Origin: Eubacterium multiforme
Lineage (GTDB): Bacteria; Bacillota; Clostridia; Clostridiales; Clostridiaceae
Reading direction: 5' to 3'
Assembly: GCF_030813415.1 (NCBI RefSeq)
Contig: NZ_JAUSUF010000002.1
Coordinates: forward strand, 349,099-413,098
Length of the DNA stretch: 64,000 nucleotides
The translations under genes were made by a program, and so were the position numbers. Shown in pieces: positions 8,273 through 17,413 of the stretch; position 1 is the first letter of the stretch, and every line of letters begins with the position of its first letter. Below the pieces are notes generated by a model. The model made no database searches and had not been told where the DNA came from. It saw only the letters and a list, made by a program, of their open reading frames with translations.

Positions 8273-8681
8273 TTACATTTATCCTCCTTTTTGGTATTAA
8301 AATTATCTTTTCTTCATTTTTTATATAGGAACAATAAATATAATCATCTATTTTATCTATTCCATAACTTAATTTAAAAGTATCCTTATCCTTTATATAA
8401 TTTAAATTAAGTCTATACTCACTATTTTTAATAGGCTGAGAAAAGTCTTCTTTCATCTTTTCTATTAATAATTTTGTATTTTCATTAATCCAATTATTAG
8501 CATATTTCAGGACTGTTTCCTCTACACGATCTAAATCTCTCATACTTTTATGAGCTTTATATCTTTTAGAATATGTAAAATTCATCTTATGTATGGATGC
8601 TCCTCCTAAAATAACTATGGATATAAAAGAAATAAGAAGCATAGTGCTTAATAAAATATATCCCTTTTTCTTTACAAACAT
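8262..8681 (-). CDS. Pilin-like protein (PilX/GspK-like minor component)
   Basis: 139 residues. The N-terminus, KKKGYILLSTMLLISFISIVILGG, has the basic leader, glycine and long hydrophobic helix of a type IV prepilin, but lacks the glutamate at mature position 5, as is common for tip minor pilins such as GspK/PilX. The C-terminal two thirds are polar. It overlaps both neighbours by 10-11 bases in the pilin gene set. Confidence 0.55.
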   Translation of the reverse strand: MFVKKKGYILLSTMLLISFISIVILGGASIHKMNFTYSKRYKAHKSMRDLDRVEETVLKYANNWINENTKLLIEKMKEDFSQPIKNSEYRLNLNYIKDKDTFKLSYGIDKIDDYIYCSYIKNEEKIILIPKRRINVSDT

Positions 8682-9184
8682 ACTAAAAACTCTCTTCCAT
8701 CAACTATAAAATTTGCATATATTAAGTTTTCCTTTTTTAATACATTAAATTCTTCTACATTTTTTAAAATAATATTTGATGTTTCATATTTTTTCTTATT
8801 TTGAAATTGATTATAAGAATAATATTTAACATATAAATTTCCACTTATAACTTCAAACTCTTTTGATTTTACATTTAAATTTTTATTTATAACATTATTT
8901 TTATTGTTTACTTCTTCAATTCCTTCTTCTTCTTTAATTATTTCCACTTTATTATCTTTTATAATATAATCTGTATTATTTACATCACTAAATATCTTCC
9001 TTATAGTTAATATTGCATTATCTATTTCATCTTCCCTATTTATAAATTCTCCTCTTCTAATGAAATGTTTATATCCATCAATAGTTATTGTTGTAATTAA
9101 ACAAAGTATTATTGTTGAAATAAATATATACGCTATACACTCAATTAATGTAAAACCATCTTTTTTTCTCTTTGTTCCATCCAA
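8672..9184 (-). CDS. Prepilin-type minor pilin (GFTLIE motif)
   Basis: 170 residues. The class III signal KKDGFTLIECIAYIFISTIILCL is clear: cleavage after the glycine gives a mature protein beginning F with E5, followed by the hydrophobic assembly helix. The rest is a polar pilin head with a lysine/asparagine-rich loop (about 75-105). The likely start is a TTG at 9184. It overlaps the next pilin gene by 40 bases in another frame, an unusually long overlap. Confidence 0.75.
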   Translation of the reverse strand: MDGTKRKKDGFTLIECIAYIFISTIILCLITTITIDGYKHFIRRGEFINREDEIDNAILTIRKIFSDVNNTDYIIKDNKVEIIKEEEGIEEVNNKNNVINKNLNVKSKEFEVISGNLYVKYYSYNQFQNKKKYETSNIILKNVEEFNVLKKENLIYANFIVDGREFLVCL

Positions 9185-9603
9185 AGTTCCTTTTCTACCT
9201 CTTCTTTTAAAATTTTATTCCCATTTTCTACAAAAGAAATTCTAAGATTAATTTTTTCTAATGTTCCACTAACCTTTTCTACTTCTATTACTTTTTTGTT
9301 AAAGTTATCTTTAATATTTAACACATCCTTTGTCTTTAAATCACTTAATATATTTTCTCCTATACCTATTACAATTTTATTTCCTATTAGTTTATTTTCT
9401 AATTCCTCTATTGTTGTATTAAATTTAATTTCATTTATTATATTATTCATTAATATATTATTTTCTCGGACTTCATTTCTGCTTTTAAAAGAATTAACAT
9501 CCTCTTTATTAACTCCTGCAAAAGAAATAATAGTTATTGAAATAATAAATATAGATAACATACATTCAAGAAGCATACTTCCTTTTTTCTTAATAACTTT
9601 CAA
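9145..9603 (-). CDS. Prepilin-like protein (GSMLLE motif)
   Basis: 152 residues. The N-terminus KKKGSMLLECMLSIFIISITIISFAG follows the prepilin pattern: basic leader, G, S, then E at mature position 5 and a hydrophobic helix. The head domain is highly charged. The start is uncertain: a TTG at 9603 is about 14 bases from a TAGGAG. It overlaps the genes on both sides. Probably a minor pilin (PilV/GspI-like). Confidence 0.65.
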   Translation of the reverse strand: MKVIKKKGSMLLECMLSIFIISITIISFAGVNKEDVNSFKSRNEVRENNILMNNIINEIKFNTTIEELENKLIGNKIVIGIGENILSDLKTKDVLNIKDNFNKKVIEVEKVSGTLEKINLRISFVENGNKILKEEVEKELWMEQREKKMVLH

Positions 9604-10024
9604 TATTTACATAATCAACTCCTACTCTAATTTTTATATAATATTTTTTATTGTTTTTTGTATTGTTAAGTGTTGTTGTTTGAGATTTTAATTGCCCATT
9701 AGATGATATAACGATATTAGGATTTGATATAACTTCTATATAATCTGGAATATCTATCATTTCTTTATGAACTTTTCCTTTTTGTAATTTTACTTTCTTA
9801 TTTAAATTATCAAAAGATATTCTTAATCCTATATCTTCATCTATAGCAATGGCTTTTCCTTCTGACAATATATGCTTTATTGAAACAAAAAAATTATCTA
9901 GTCTAATATCTTCATTTAATTTTTTATAATATTTTAAGGATATAGATCCAAATGTAAACAAAATAGTTAATATAGCCATAGATGCTATTAATTCTATTAA
10001 TGTAAATCCCTTTTTTATTTTCAA
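9590..10024 (-). CDS. Prepilin-type pilin (GspH-like)
   Basis: 144 residues starting KIKKGFTLIELIASMAILTILFTF, a textbook class III signal with G/F cleavage and E5, then a GspH/FimT-like head (SISLKYYKKL... ISSNGQ... IKIRVGVDYVNIESY). The TTG start at 10024 is behind GGAGGGG and overlaps the pilC stop by 4 bases, so translation is probably coupled. It is the first pilin after the assembly platform gene and the most conventional one. Confidence 0.8.
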   Translation of the reverse strand: MKIKKGFTLIELIASMAILTILFTFGSISLKYYKKLNEDIRLDNFFVSIKHILSEGKAIAIDEDIGLRISFDNLNKKVKLQKGKVHKEMIDIPDYIEVISNPNIVISSNGQLKSQTTTLNNTKNNKKYYIKIRVGVDYVNIESY

Positions 10025-11052
10025 GATACCCCTCCATATATTCCATCAAAAATTGGTAAAATAAAAGTTATAAGAAATGTAAATACAATAGATGCTATTA
10101 ATAATATTGATATCGGTTGAAGTAATGAAGCTATCTTTTTGAATTTATCATTACATCTTTCATTTAAAGTATTAGTTAAGTTTTCAAGTCTTTCATCTAA
10201 AGCTCCACTTTCTTCTCCTAATTTAATCATTGCAATTGTATAATTAGATGGATTTATAACTTCTTCTATTACTTCTGATATTTCATTTCCTTTAAGTATC
10301 CTTTCATTTATATCTCTATATAAATTTTTTCTAAAACTATCTTCTTCGCAATATTTAAGTGCTATTGATATATTAGTTCCGCTAACTATAATAACTTTTA
10401 TTAGCAAAATTATTTCATATTCTCTTATTTCCTTTAAAAGTTTTACTTTATTTAACAATATATTTGTAATCTTGTTATAATATAATTTTATAAATATAAC
10501 AGGAGTTAAAATAAACCAAAATACTGTAAAAGAAATAGCAGAAGCAGGATATTTATTAACCCAAAGTGATAAATTTAATATATTTTTTGTTAAATTAGGT
10601 ATATTGCTTCCTAATGATACATAAACACTTTCAAGCTGAGGGATTATAAATATAATAAAAAATATACACATAATAAACATTGTTACAATTAAAAATATTG
10701 GATAAATTGATGCATTAATAATATTATTTTTCATACTATCTTTTCTTTTGTAATATATACTCATCTCTTTTAATACATCACTTAACCTTCCTGTCTTTTC
10801 TCCAATAGATATCATTCCAGTTAAAAATGTTGGATATAAATTAGAAAACTTAGAAAAACTTTCCCCTAATGTTTCTCCCTTTCTAACTCTTTCACCTATA
10901 TATTTAATACTTTCTTTATAGTCTTTTCTTAGAGGAAAATCATTAAGTAATTCAATTGATTTTGTTATTTGAAGACCATCATTATATAATGAATATAGGT
11001 TTTCACACATTATACTTATATCTTTATAAGATTTCTTTTTCATTATTTTCAT
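10021..11052 (-). CDS. pilC: Type IV pilus / type II secretion inner-membrane platform protein (PilC/GspF)
   Basis: 343 residues with two repeated GspF domains (about 10-130 and 205-330), each ending in strongly hydrophobic helices (about 105-130, 155-185, 310-335). Conserved features include GETLGESFSKFSNLYPTFLTGMISIGEKTGRL in repeat 1 and the matching MIKLGEESGALDERL in repeat 2. It anchors the pilus assembly ATPase in the membrane. The 5' end overlaps pilB by 29 bases; the ATG at 11043 is an alternative start. Confidence 0.9.
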   Translation of the reverse strand: MKIMKKKSYKDISIMCENLYSLYNDGLQITKSIELLNDFPLRKDYKESIKYIGERVRKGETLGESFSKFSNLYPTFLTGMISIGEKTGRLSDVLKEMSIYYKRKDSMKNNIINASIYPIFLIVTMFIMCIFFIIFIIPQLESVYVSLGSNIPNLTKNILNLSLWVNKYPASAISFTVFWFILTPVIFIKLYYNKITNILLNKVKLLKEIREYEIILLIKVIIVSGTNISIALKYCEEDSFRKNLYRDINERILKGNEISEVIEEVINPSNYTIAMIKLGEESGALDERLENLTNTLNERCNDKFKKIASLLQPISILLIASIVFTFLITFILPIFDGIYGGVS

Positions 11053-12406
11053 ATTTAATTAAATCCTCTCCATGAATAAATCTCCTATATTGCTTATAGC
11101 TTATTTCTCCATTCTTAAGTAAACTTTTACATACATGATACATTTGCTCGTTAGAAAGAAATTCTAAATCATTGTAAATATTATTAAATTTATTTCTTGT
11201 TTTTTCATCTATAAAATGTATTGCACAAATTAATCTTCTTCCCTTAATACCAGTAAAGTTACATTTTTTGCAGCCAACTTCTCTATATAATGTATATTCT
11301 TTTCCTTTTATTATTTCCTTGTGTTTTTCTTTGCAATTTGGGCATAATCTCCCTACTAATCTTTGTGAAATAGCACCTATTAAAGAATCCTTTATTAAAT
11401 AATTTTTCACCTTCATATCTTCAAGTCTTAAAAATATATCTCTACTTGATTTTGTATGAATAGTTGAATAAACTTTATGTCCTGTAATAGCAGCCCTTGT
11501 TGCCATACTAGCTGTTTCTTCATCTCTAATTTCTCCAACCATAATAACATTTGGATCTTGCCTCAAAATGCTTCTTAATCCTTCTGCAAAACTAAAGTTT
11601 ATCTTTCTATTTACATTCATTTGGTTTATATCTTTAATATTGCACTCTACAGGGTCCTCTATAGTAGTTATATTAATGTCCTTATCCTTTATACTTGATA
11701 TAATTGAATACAATGTGGAAGTTTTACCACTGCCTGTTGGTCCACTTATAATAAGCATTCCAGTTTCTGCATTAATAATTTTATTTAATATTTCCTGCTG
11801 AAAAGGAAGAAGTTTTAAACTATCTATACTATGATCTAACTTTTCTTTGTAAAGAATTCTTATTACCATCTTTTCTCCGTAAATTACTGGTATTGTAGAT
11901 ATTCTACAATCAAAACTTCCTTTAGAATTTTTAATTAAAATTTTCCCATCTTGAGGTTTTCTCTTTTCTGCAATATCCATATTCCCATTTAACTTAACTC
12001 TAGATAATATTTGGTTATAATCTATATTTCTAATTTTACCTACAATAGATAAAATTCCATCTATTCTTATCCTTATAGTTACAAAATTTCTTGAAGGTTC
12101 AAAATGAATATCACTTCCATTTTTATTAATTGTTTCCTCTATTATAGTTTCCTCTAAATTCACATCTAAATTAGGCTTTAAAGCTAATATAAGATTATTA
12201 AATATTTCTTTGTCTACTATTATAAATTTCACCTTTTTGCCAAAAATAAATTCAATATAATCCTTGCTTTCATAATTTTCTTCATAGGTAACTACATTAA
12301 TATAATTGTCTATTTCATAAAGAGGAATAACTTTAAATTTAATCATTTTTTCCTTTGATATTTTATACACTGAATTTAAATCAGAAATACTTATTAATTC
12401 TTTCAC
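11024..12406 (-). CDS. pilB: Type IV pilus / type II secretion assembly ATPase (PilB/GspE)
   Basis: 460 residues; hexameric ATPase that powers pilin polymerisation. Walker A SGPTGSGKT lies at about 221-229, the Walker B/Asp box IMVGEIRDEETA follows, then the His box HKVYSTIHTKSS, and a zinc tetracysteine C-P-N-C ... C-K-K-C (about 357-385). The N-terminal GspE_N region is short, as in ComGA-type enzymes. The start is a GTG at 12406 behind GGAGGTG. First gene of the pilus operon. Confidence 0.93.
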   Translation of the reverse strand: MKELISISDLNSVYKISKEKMIKFKVIPLYEIDNYINVVTYEENYESKDYIEFIFGKKVKFIIVDKEIFNNLILALKPNLDVNLEETIIEETINKNGSDIHFEPSRNFVTIRIRIDGILSIVGKIRNIDYNQILSRVKLNGNMDIAEKRKPQDGKILIKNSKGSFDCRISTIPVIYGEKMVIRILYKEKLDHSIDSLKLLPFQQEILNKIINAETGMLIISGPTGSGKTSTLYSIISSIKDKDINITTIEDPVECNIKDINQMNVNRKINFSFAEGLRSILRQDPNVIMVGEIRDEETASMATRAAITGHKVYSTIHTKSSRDIFLRLEDMKVKNYLIKDSLIGAISQRLVGRLCPNCKEKHKEIIKGKEYTLYREVGCKKCNFTGIKGRRLICAIHFIDEKTRNKFNNIYNDLEFLSNEQMYHVCKSLLKNGEISYKQYRRFIHGEDLIKYENNEKEIL

Positions 12407-12462
12407 TTAACACCTCCAATTTAATTATGGTCACATTCTAATAATTTTTATTCCATTTAAAA

Positions 12463-12497
12463 GAAAAAAGTCTTGGATTTTTACCAAGACTTTTTTC
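12463..12497 (-). terminator. Terminator after the lipoprotein gene
   Basis: A perfect 14-bp stem GAAAAAAGTCTTGG / CCAAGACTTTTTTC with a 7-base loop. Its first base overlaps the stop codon of the lipoprotein gene. The A-run/T-run flanks make it a possible bidirectional terminator. Confidence 0.85.
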
Positions 12498-13507
12498 TAG
12501 TTAAATTTTATAAATTCATATTTTCCTGTTTTATTACTTATAAGAGAAATACTTTCATCTTTATATGAAAAAACCTCTTCATTATCCTTCCCACTATTAG
12601 AGCCTATAAAAAGTATATCCCCTTTATCACCAATTCCTACTCCCTTTTTTAAATTAATAATTGAAGGGAAGGAATATACTAATCTTTTCTTTGAATTTTT
12701 ATTAACCTTATATAATGAAGGTGCATCATTAACTGCAGTTCCCAAAATATAATACTCATTAGATACCTTTAAAATATCATTAACTTCCTTAAAGTTTTTA
12801 GAAATTATATTTTCCTTTTTATCATTATTATTTATAACCTTTAATATTTTATTATTGTCTGGAGTTTCCTGAAGTATTACAACTTCATTTTCTAGTCCCT
12901 TTAAAAATTTAACATATCCACCTTTTAATTTATATAACAGTTCTTCTTTGTTAGTTTTTAAATTATAAGTGAAAACCCCATTAACTCCATCATCTGAAAT
13001 TCCATAATAAACTAATGTATCTCCATTTATAAAATCATAAAATTCTCCTGATATAGCTACCTTCGATTGTATATTAATAACTTTATTATCCTCTAATGAT
13101 AAAACTTTCAGCTTATATCCATTATCATAAACCATGTAAGAAACATAATTACCGGAAGGAGAAAGTTTAATAAAACTATAATCTTTATCCTCTATTTCTC
13201 TATTTTTACCCTTATAATAAATGTAGTGCTTACCATCTTTTAGAAAAATATAATTTCCGCTCTCCTTATTATAGTTAGTTACAATATTTTTACTATTTAA
13301 GTTATTATATTTCCCATCCAAAAAATTTAAAGTACTATATTCTCCCTTTTCTTCTAATAACACTGAACCGCTTTGCACTTTTAGCTCTTCTCCGTTTTTA
13401 CCAGTAAGTCCATCATTTTGCACATTTTTTTGTCCACATGCAGTTAGAATAAATGAAAAACCTAAAAAAATTAATATATATAGTGGTCTTTTTTTTAAAA
13501 CATTCAT
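12497..13507 (-). CDS. Predicted lipoprotein with propeller-like repeats
   Basis: 336 residues with a lipoprotein signal: KKRPLYILIFLGFSF then the lipobox LTAC at about residues 21-24. The mature part shows several repeats of the kind S-P-S-G-N-Y-V-S-Y...L-x-V-x-x-L (about residues 100-310), reminiscent of a TolB/WD40-type beta-propeller; this is a pattern match by eye. Function is unknown. It lies between dapF and the pilus operon and has its own terminator. Confidence 0.65.
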   Translation of the reverse strand: MNVLKKRPLYILIFLGFSFILTACGQKNVQNDGLTGKNGEELKVQSGSVLLEEKGEYSTLNFLDGKYNNLNSKNIVTNYNKESGNYIFLKDGKHYIYYKGKNREIEDKDYSFIKLSPSGNYVSYMVYDNGYKLKVLSLEDNKVINIQSKVAISGEFYDFINGDTLVYYGISDDGVNGVFTYNLKTNKEELLYKLKGGYVKFLKGLENEVVILQETPDNNKILKVINNNDKKENIISKNFKEVNDILKVSNEYYILGTAVNDAPSLYKVNKNSKKRLVYSFPSIINLKKGVGIGDKGDILFIGSNSGKDNEEVFSYKDESISLISNKTGKYEFIKFN

Positions 13508-13532
13508 TCTATTCCCTCTTCTAACTTATATT

Positions 13533-14351
13533 TTATAAAGTTTCTCCTGTGCAAATATATTCAGCGTTACCTGTCATATATACTCCATCATCTTCAACCT
13601 CTATTATAAGCTCTCCTCCTTTAAGAGTTGCTAATACCTTTTTATTAGTTAATCCAAATTTATATGCAACAACAGCAGATGCGCAAGTTCCTGTTCCACA
13701 GGCAAGGGTTGCACCTGCTCCTCTTTCCCAAGTTTCTACTTTAATATGATCTTTATTTATAACCTTAACAAAATTTACATTAGTTCCTTCACTAAAAATA
13801 TCAAACTTTTCTATAAACTTTCCTTCTTCTACATTATAACCATCTTTATCTTCTATTATTATAGTATGAGGTACCCCAACTAAAACAGATGTTAAGTTAT
13901 AATCTTTATTATTTATATTAATAGTTTCATTTATAAGTTCTTTTTTATTTTTTAGTGGTATTTTATCTCCTTCAAAGGAAGGTTTCCCCATATATACTTT
14001 AGCTCCTATAAATTGTTCATTTTCATAAATAAGAGTTATTTCTTTTTGTCCATCATCTGTTTCAACAGTAAAACATTTATCCTTAACATATCCTTTATCA
14101 TAAATATATCTTCCAAAACATCTTATTGCATTTCCACACATATTTGCTCTTGAACCGTCACTGTTTATAATAGTCATTTTCATATCAGAATTTTTTGAAT
14201 TCCTTATAATTATTAATCCATCTGCCCCAATACCAAAATGTCTATTACATAACTTTTTAGCTATATCTATTTCACTACTTTCTAGAGTATTATCTAAATC
14301 CTCTATAAAAATAAAATCATTTCCTATTCCTTGCATCTTTGTAAATTTCAT
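13533..14351 (-). CDS. dapF: Diaminopimelate epimerase
   Basis: DapF converts LL- to meso-diaminopimelate for lysine and peptidoglycan synthesis. Both catalytic cysteines are visible: Cys72 in ANMCGNAIRC and Cys218 in TLACGTGTCAS. The N-terminal MQGIGNDF motif and the length of 272 fit the family. AGGAGGAG precedes the ATG. It is divergent from rqcH, sharing a 100-base intergenic region, and is followed closely by the lipoprotein gene. Confidence 0.96.
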   Translation of the reverse strand: MKFTKMQGIGNDFIFIEDLDNTLESSEIDIAKKLCNRHFGIGADGLIIIRNSKNSDMKMTIINSDGSRANMCGNAIRCFGRYIYDKGYVKDKCFTVETDDGQKEITLIYENEQFIGAKVYMGKPSFEGDKIPLKNKKELINETININNKDYNLTSVLVGVPHTIIIEDKDGYNVEEGKFIEKFDIFSEGTNVNFVKVINKDHIKVETWERGAGATLACGTGTCASAVVAYKFGLTNKKVLATLKGGELIIEVEDDGVYMTGNAEYICTGETL

Positions 14352-14386
14352 AACTTCTGCTCCTCCTAAAGTACTTATATATTAAA

Positions 14387-14416
14387 TTGATTATTACCTT
14401 AATTTAGTGTTATACT
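14387..14416 (+). promoter_or_regulatory. Sigma-A promoter for rqcH
   Basis: TTGATT (14387-14392), an 18-base spacer and TATACT (14411-14416), about 35 bases upstream of the rqcH start. It lies in the divergent dapF/rqcH gap. Confidence 0.55.
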
Positions 14417-14450
14417 ATTTTTAAATTCTAAAAAAGAAAGGATGATACCT

Positions 14451-16181
14451 TTGGCATTAGATGGTATATTTTTAAATAATTTAATCGATAATTTAAAGGA
14501 ATCTATAATTGATTCTAAAATAGATAAAATAAATCAACCAGAAAAGGATGAAATAATTTTACATTTAAGAAAATATAGAAAAAACTTTAAACTTTTAATC
14601 TCAGCATCCTCACAATTTGCAAGATTACATATTACTAACATTCAAAAAGAAAATCCCCTTAAAGCACCACTTTATTTAATGGTTCTTAGAAAATATTTAA
14701 TAGGTGGACTTATAACTGACATAACCCAAAAAGAGGGAGATAGAGTTGTTACAATCCATATATCTTCTAGAGATGAACTTGGTTTTGATAGTAAATATTT
14801 ATTAATTATTGAAATTATGGGAAGACATTCAAATATAACTCTTGTTAGAGAAAGAGATTTAAAAGTTATGGAATCAATTAAACACATAACTCCTGATATA
14901 AACAGTTATAGAGTTTTATATCCTGGTGTTACCTATGTTTATCCTCCTAAATCAACTAAATTAAATCCTTTTAACTTTTCAAAAGAATCTTTTATTAATT
15001 TATTAAATGATAATTCTAATATTAATGAAGATTTCTTCTTTAAAAACTTTACAGGTGTTAGTAAAATTTTATCAAAAGAATTATATCTTAATCTTTCTAA
15101 CTCTAATTATAACTTAAAGGATAGTAAAATATTATACAAATTTGTTACAAATTTATTTGAAACTATAAAAAAATTTCCTTCATTTCATATATATGTTGAT
15201 AAGGACGGGCTTTTCAAGGATTTTCACTCAATGGAATTTTTATCCTTTAAAGATAAGTTTTCTTCTATAAAATATGATAATCCCTCTATAATGTTAGATG
15301 AATTTTATAGAAAAAAAGATAAACAAGAAAGACTTCATAATAGATCTCAAAATTTACAAAAACTTATTCATACAAATATTGAAAGATGTTTAAAAAAGAA
15401 AAGAATCCTTGAAAATACATTAAATGATTGTGACTCTAAAGAAAGTTTTAAAATTAAAGGAGATTTATTAACATCATTTATTTATAGCTTCAAAAAAGGT
15501 GATAAATCTATTGTACTGCAAAACTTTTATAAGGAAGATTCTCCAAATGAAGAAATTAAATTAAATCCAAATAAGACACCTTCTGAAAATGTTCAATTTT
15601 ATTATAAAAAATATAATAAATTAAAAAAGGCAGAAGAGGAAGCTTATATTCAACTAGATAAAAATGAAACTGAACTTAATTATCTTAATTCAGTATTAAC
15701 TAATATTATAAATGCTGAATCCTATGATGAAATAGAAGAAATTAAAAACGAATTAATGGAAACTGGATATTTAAAATTCAAAAAATCTTCAAGTAAAAAG
15801 AAATTAAAATCAAAGCCACTTCATTTTATATCTTCTGATGGAATTGATATATATGTTGGTAAAAATAATCTACAAAATGATTATTTAAGTTTAAAGTTTG
15901 CTAATAAAAACTTTATGTGGCTTCACACTAAAGATATACCAGGTTCTCACGTAATAATCTGTTCAAAGGATATACCAGACAAAACATTAGAAGAGGCTGC
16001 TATTTTAGCTGCATTTTATAGCAAAGCTAAGGCTTCATCTAAAGTACCTGTTGATTATACTTTAGTGAAGAATTTAAAAAAGCCAAATGGAGCTAAACCA
16101 GGTATGGTAATATATCATACAAACTTTACATTATATGCAGAGCCAAAAGATTTTTTAAATCTTAATTTAGAACAAGTATAA
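14451..16181 (+). CDS. rqcH: RqcH (NFACT family, FbpA-like) ribosome quality-control protein
   Basis: RqcH binds obstructed 50S subunits and recruits Ala-tRNA to add C-terminal alanine tails. The protein has NFACT-N (about 1-180), a helical middle with coiled coil (about 280-430) and the NFACT-R domain (about 450-560, LHFISSDGIDIYVGKNNLQND ... FMWLHTKDIPGSHV). Older annotations call such proteins fibronectin-binding. I choose the TTG at 14451 (MALDGIFLNNL), because the AAAGGATG ribosome-binding site overlaps the ATG at 14442. It is the only plus-strand gene of the first 35 kb. Confidence 0.9.
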   Translation: MALDGIFLNNLIDNLKESIIDSKIDKINQPEKDEIILHLRKYRKNFKLLISASSQFARLHITNIQKENPLKAPLYLMVLRKYLIGGLITDITQKEGDRVVTIHISSRDELGFDSKYLLIIEIMGRHSNITLVRERDLKVMESIKHITPDINSYRVLYPGVTYVYPPKSTKLNPFNFSKESFINLLNDNSNINEDFFFKNFTGVSKILSKELYLNLSNSNYNLKDSKILYKFVTNLFETIKKFPSFHIYVDKDGLFKDFHSMEFLSFKDKFSSIKYDNPSIMLDEFYRKKDKQERLHNRSQNLQKLIHTNIERCLKKKRILENTLNDCDSKESFKIKGDLLTSFIYSFKKGDKSIVLQNFYKEDSPNEEIKLNPNKTPSENVQFYYKKYNKLKKAEEEAYIQLDKNETELNYLNSVLTNIINAESYDEIEEIKNELMETGYLKFKKSSSKKKLKSKPLHFISSDGIDIYVGKNNLQNDYLSLKFANKNFMWLHTKDIPGSHVIICSKDIPDKTLEEAAILAAFYSKAKASSKVPVDYTLVKNLKKPNGAKPGMVIYHTNFTLYAEPKDFLNLNLEQV

Positions 16182-16216
16182 AAAAGATTCGCATAAAAAT
16201 TTATGCGAATCTTTTT
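16181..16216. terminator. Bidirectional terminator between rqcH and the THUMP methyltransferase gene
   Basis: A perfect 17-bp stem AAAAAGATTCGCATAAA / TTTATGCGAATCTTTTT with a 2-base core gap lies exactly in the 35-base gap between the two convergent genes. A- and T-runs on each side allow termination in both directions. Confidence 0.9.
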
Positions 16217-17380
16217 TTAATCCATTAGGCACTGCATTAGAGTATCTCCTGGATTTTTTATTAATTTGTTATCAAAATATTGATAATAGTAACATTTTAA
16301 TTTACCATTATATAGTTTTCTATTTTTTGATGATTTTATTTTAAAAGCATTTTCAAATCCTTCATAGGAAGTAAGTATATTAAATTCCCAATCTGAATAT
16401 TTCTTTTTATATCCACCAAAAATTCCATAAAGTTCTCTAACTTCTCTTTCATCACTTAATCTTTCTCCATAAGGTGGATTTGAAATTATAAATCCATATT
16501 TATGTTTATTAGAAAAATCTCTAAAATCTCTTTCTTGGAATTCTATATATTCTAAAACTCCAGCTTTTCTTGCATTTTCTTTTGCAGTTCTTAAGACTCT
16601 ATGGTCTATATCATATCCTAAAAGTTTTATATCTTTATTTTTTATAGCTCTTCTTGCACCTTCTCTAACTTGACTATATATATCAGGTGGCATTGTTGGC
16701 CATTCTTCTGATGCAAATTTCCTCTTAAGTCCTGGAGCAATATTTTGCATTATCATACATGCTTCTATAAGAATTGTTCCTGAACCACAAAATGGATCTA
16801 CTAAAACATAATCTTCTTTCCATCTTGATAAAAGAACCATAGAAGCTGCTAATGTTTCTTTAAGAGGTGCAGCTCCTGCATTTTCTCTATATCCTCTCTT
16901 ATGAAGTCCTACTCCTGATGTATCAATAGTAAGGGTTACCTTATCTTTTAATATTCCAACTTCTATTTTATAAACAGGACCATCTTCACTAAATCTATCA
17001 ATTCCATAAGCTTCGCTCATTTCAGTTACAACAGCTTTTTTAACTATTGACTGACAATCTGGAACACTATGAAGAGTTGATTTTATAGACTTACCAACTA
17101 CGTGCATAACTCCATTTTTAGGGATAATCTTACTCCATTTAACTTTTTTAGTTCCTTGGAATAATTCTTCAAAGCTTCTAGCTTCAAATTCTGCCATTTT
17201 TATAAAAACTCTATCTGCAGTTCTTAAATGAATATTAGCTATTGCAATATCCATTTCATCCCCTTGAAAGTGTACTTTACCATTTTCTGATTTTAGACCT
17301 TCATATCCTAAAGCCTTTAACTCTTTTGCTGTTACACCTTCTATACCAAAGGTAGTGGTTGCAATTAAATCATATTCCAT
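16217..17380 (-). CDS. THUMP-domain class I SAM-dependent RNA methyltransferase (RlmL/YpsC type)
   Basis: 387 residues: N-terminal ferredoxin-like plus THUMP region (about 1-160), then a Rossmann methyltransferase with DPFCGSGTILIEAC (about 196-209) and the catalytic NPPYGERL motif (about 305-312) typical of N2-guanine methyltransferases. The target is most likely 23S rRNA m2G, by homology to the RlmL N-terminal half and YpsC. It is followed by a terminator and is in line with pyrR and the pseudouridine synthase. Confidence 0.85.
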   Translation of the reverse strand: MEYDLIATTTFGIEGVTAKELKALGYEGLKSENGKVHFQGDEMDIAIANIHLRTADRVFIKMAEFEARSFEELFQGTKKVKWSKIIPKNGVMHVVGKSIKSTLHSVPDCQSIVKKAVVTEMSEAYGIDRFSEDGPVYKIEVGILKDKVTLTIDTSGVGLHKRGYRENAGAAPLKETLAASMVLLSRWKEDYVLVDPFCGSGTILIEACMIMQNIAPGLKRKFASEEWPTMPPDIYSQVREGARRAIKNKDIKLLGYDIDHRVLRTAKENARKAGVLEYIEFQERDFRDFSNKHKYGFIISNPPYGERLSDEREVRELYGIFGGYKKKYSDWEFNILTSYEGFENAFKIKSSKNRKLYNGKLKCYYYQYFDNKLIKNPGDTLMQCLMD

Positions 17381-17413
17381 CTATTTTTCTCTCCTTTAAG
17401 TTTTAAATTAAAC

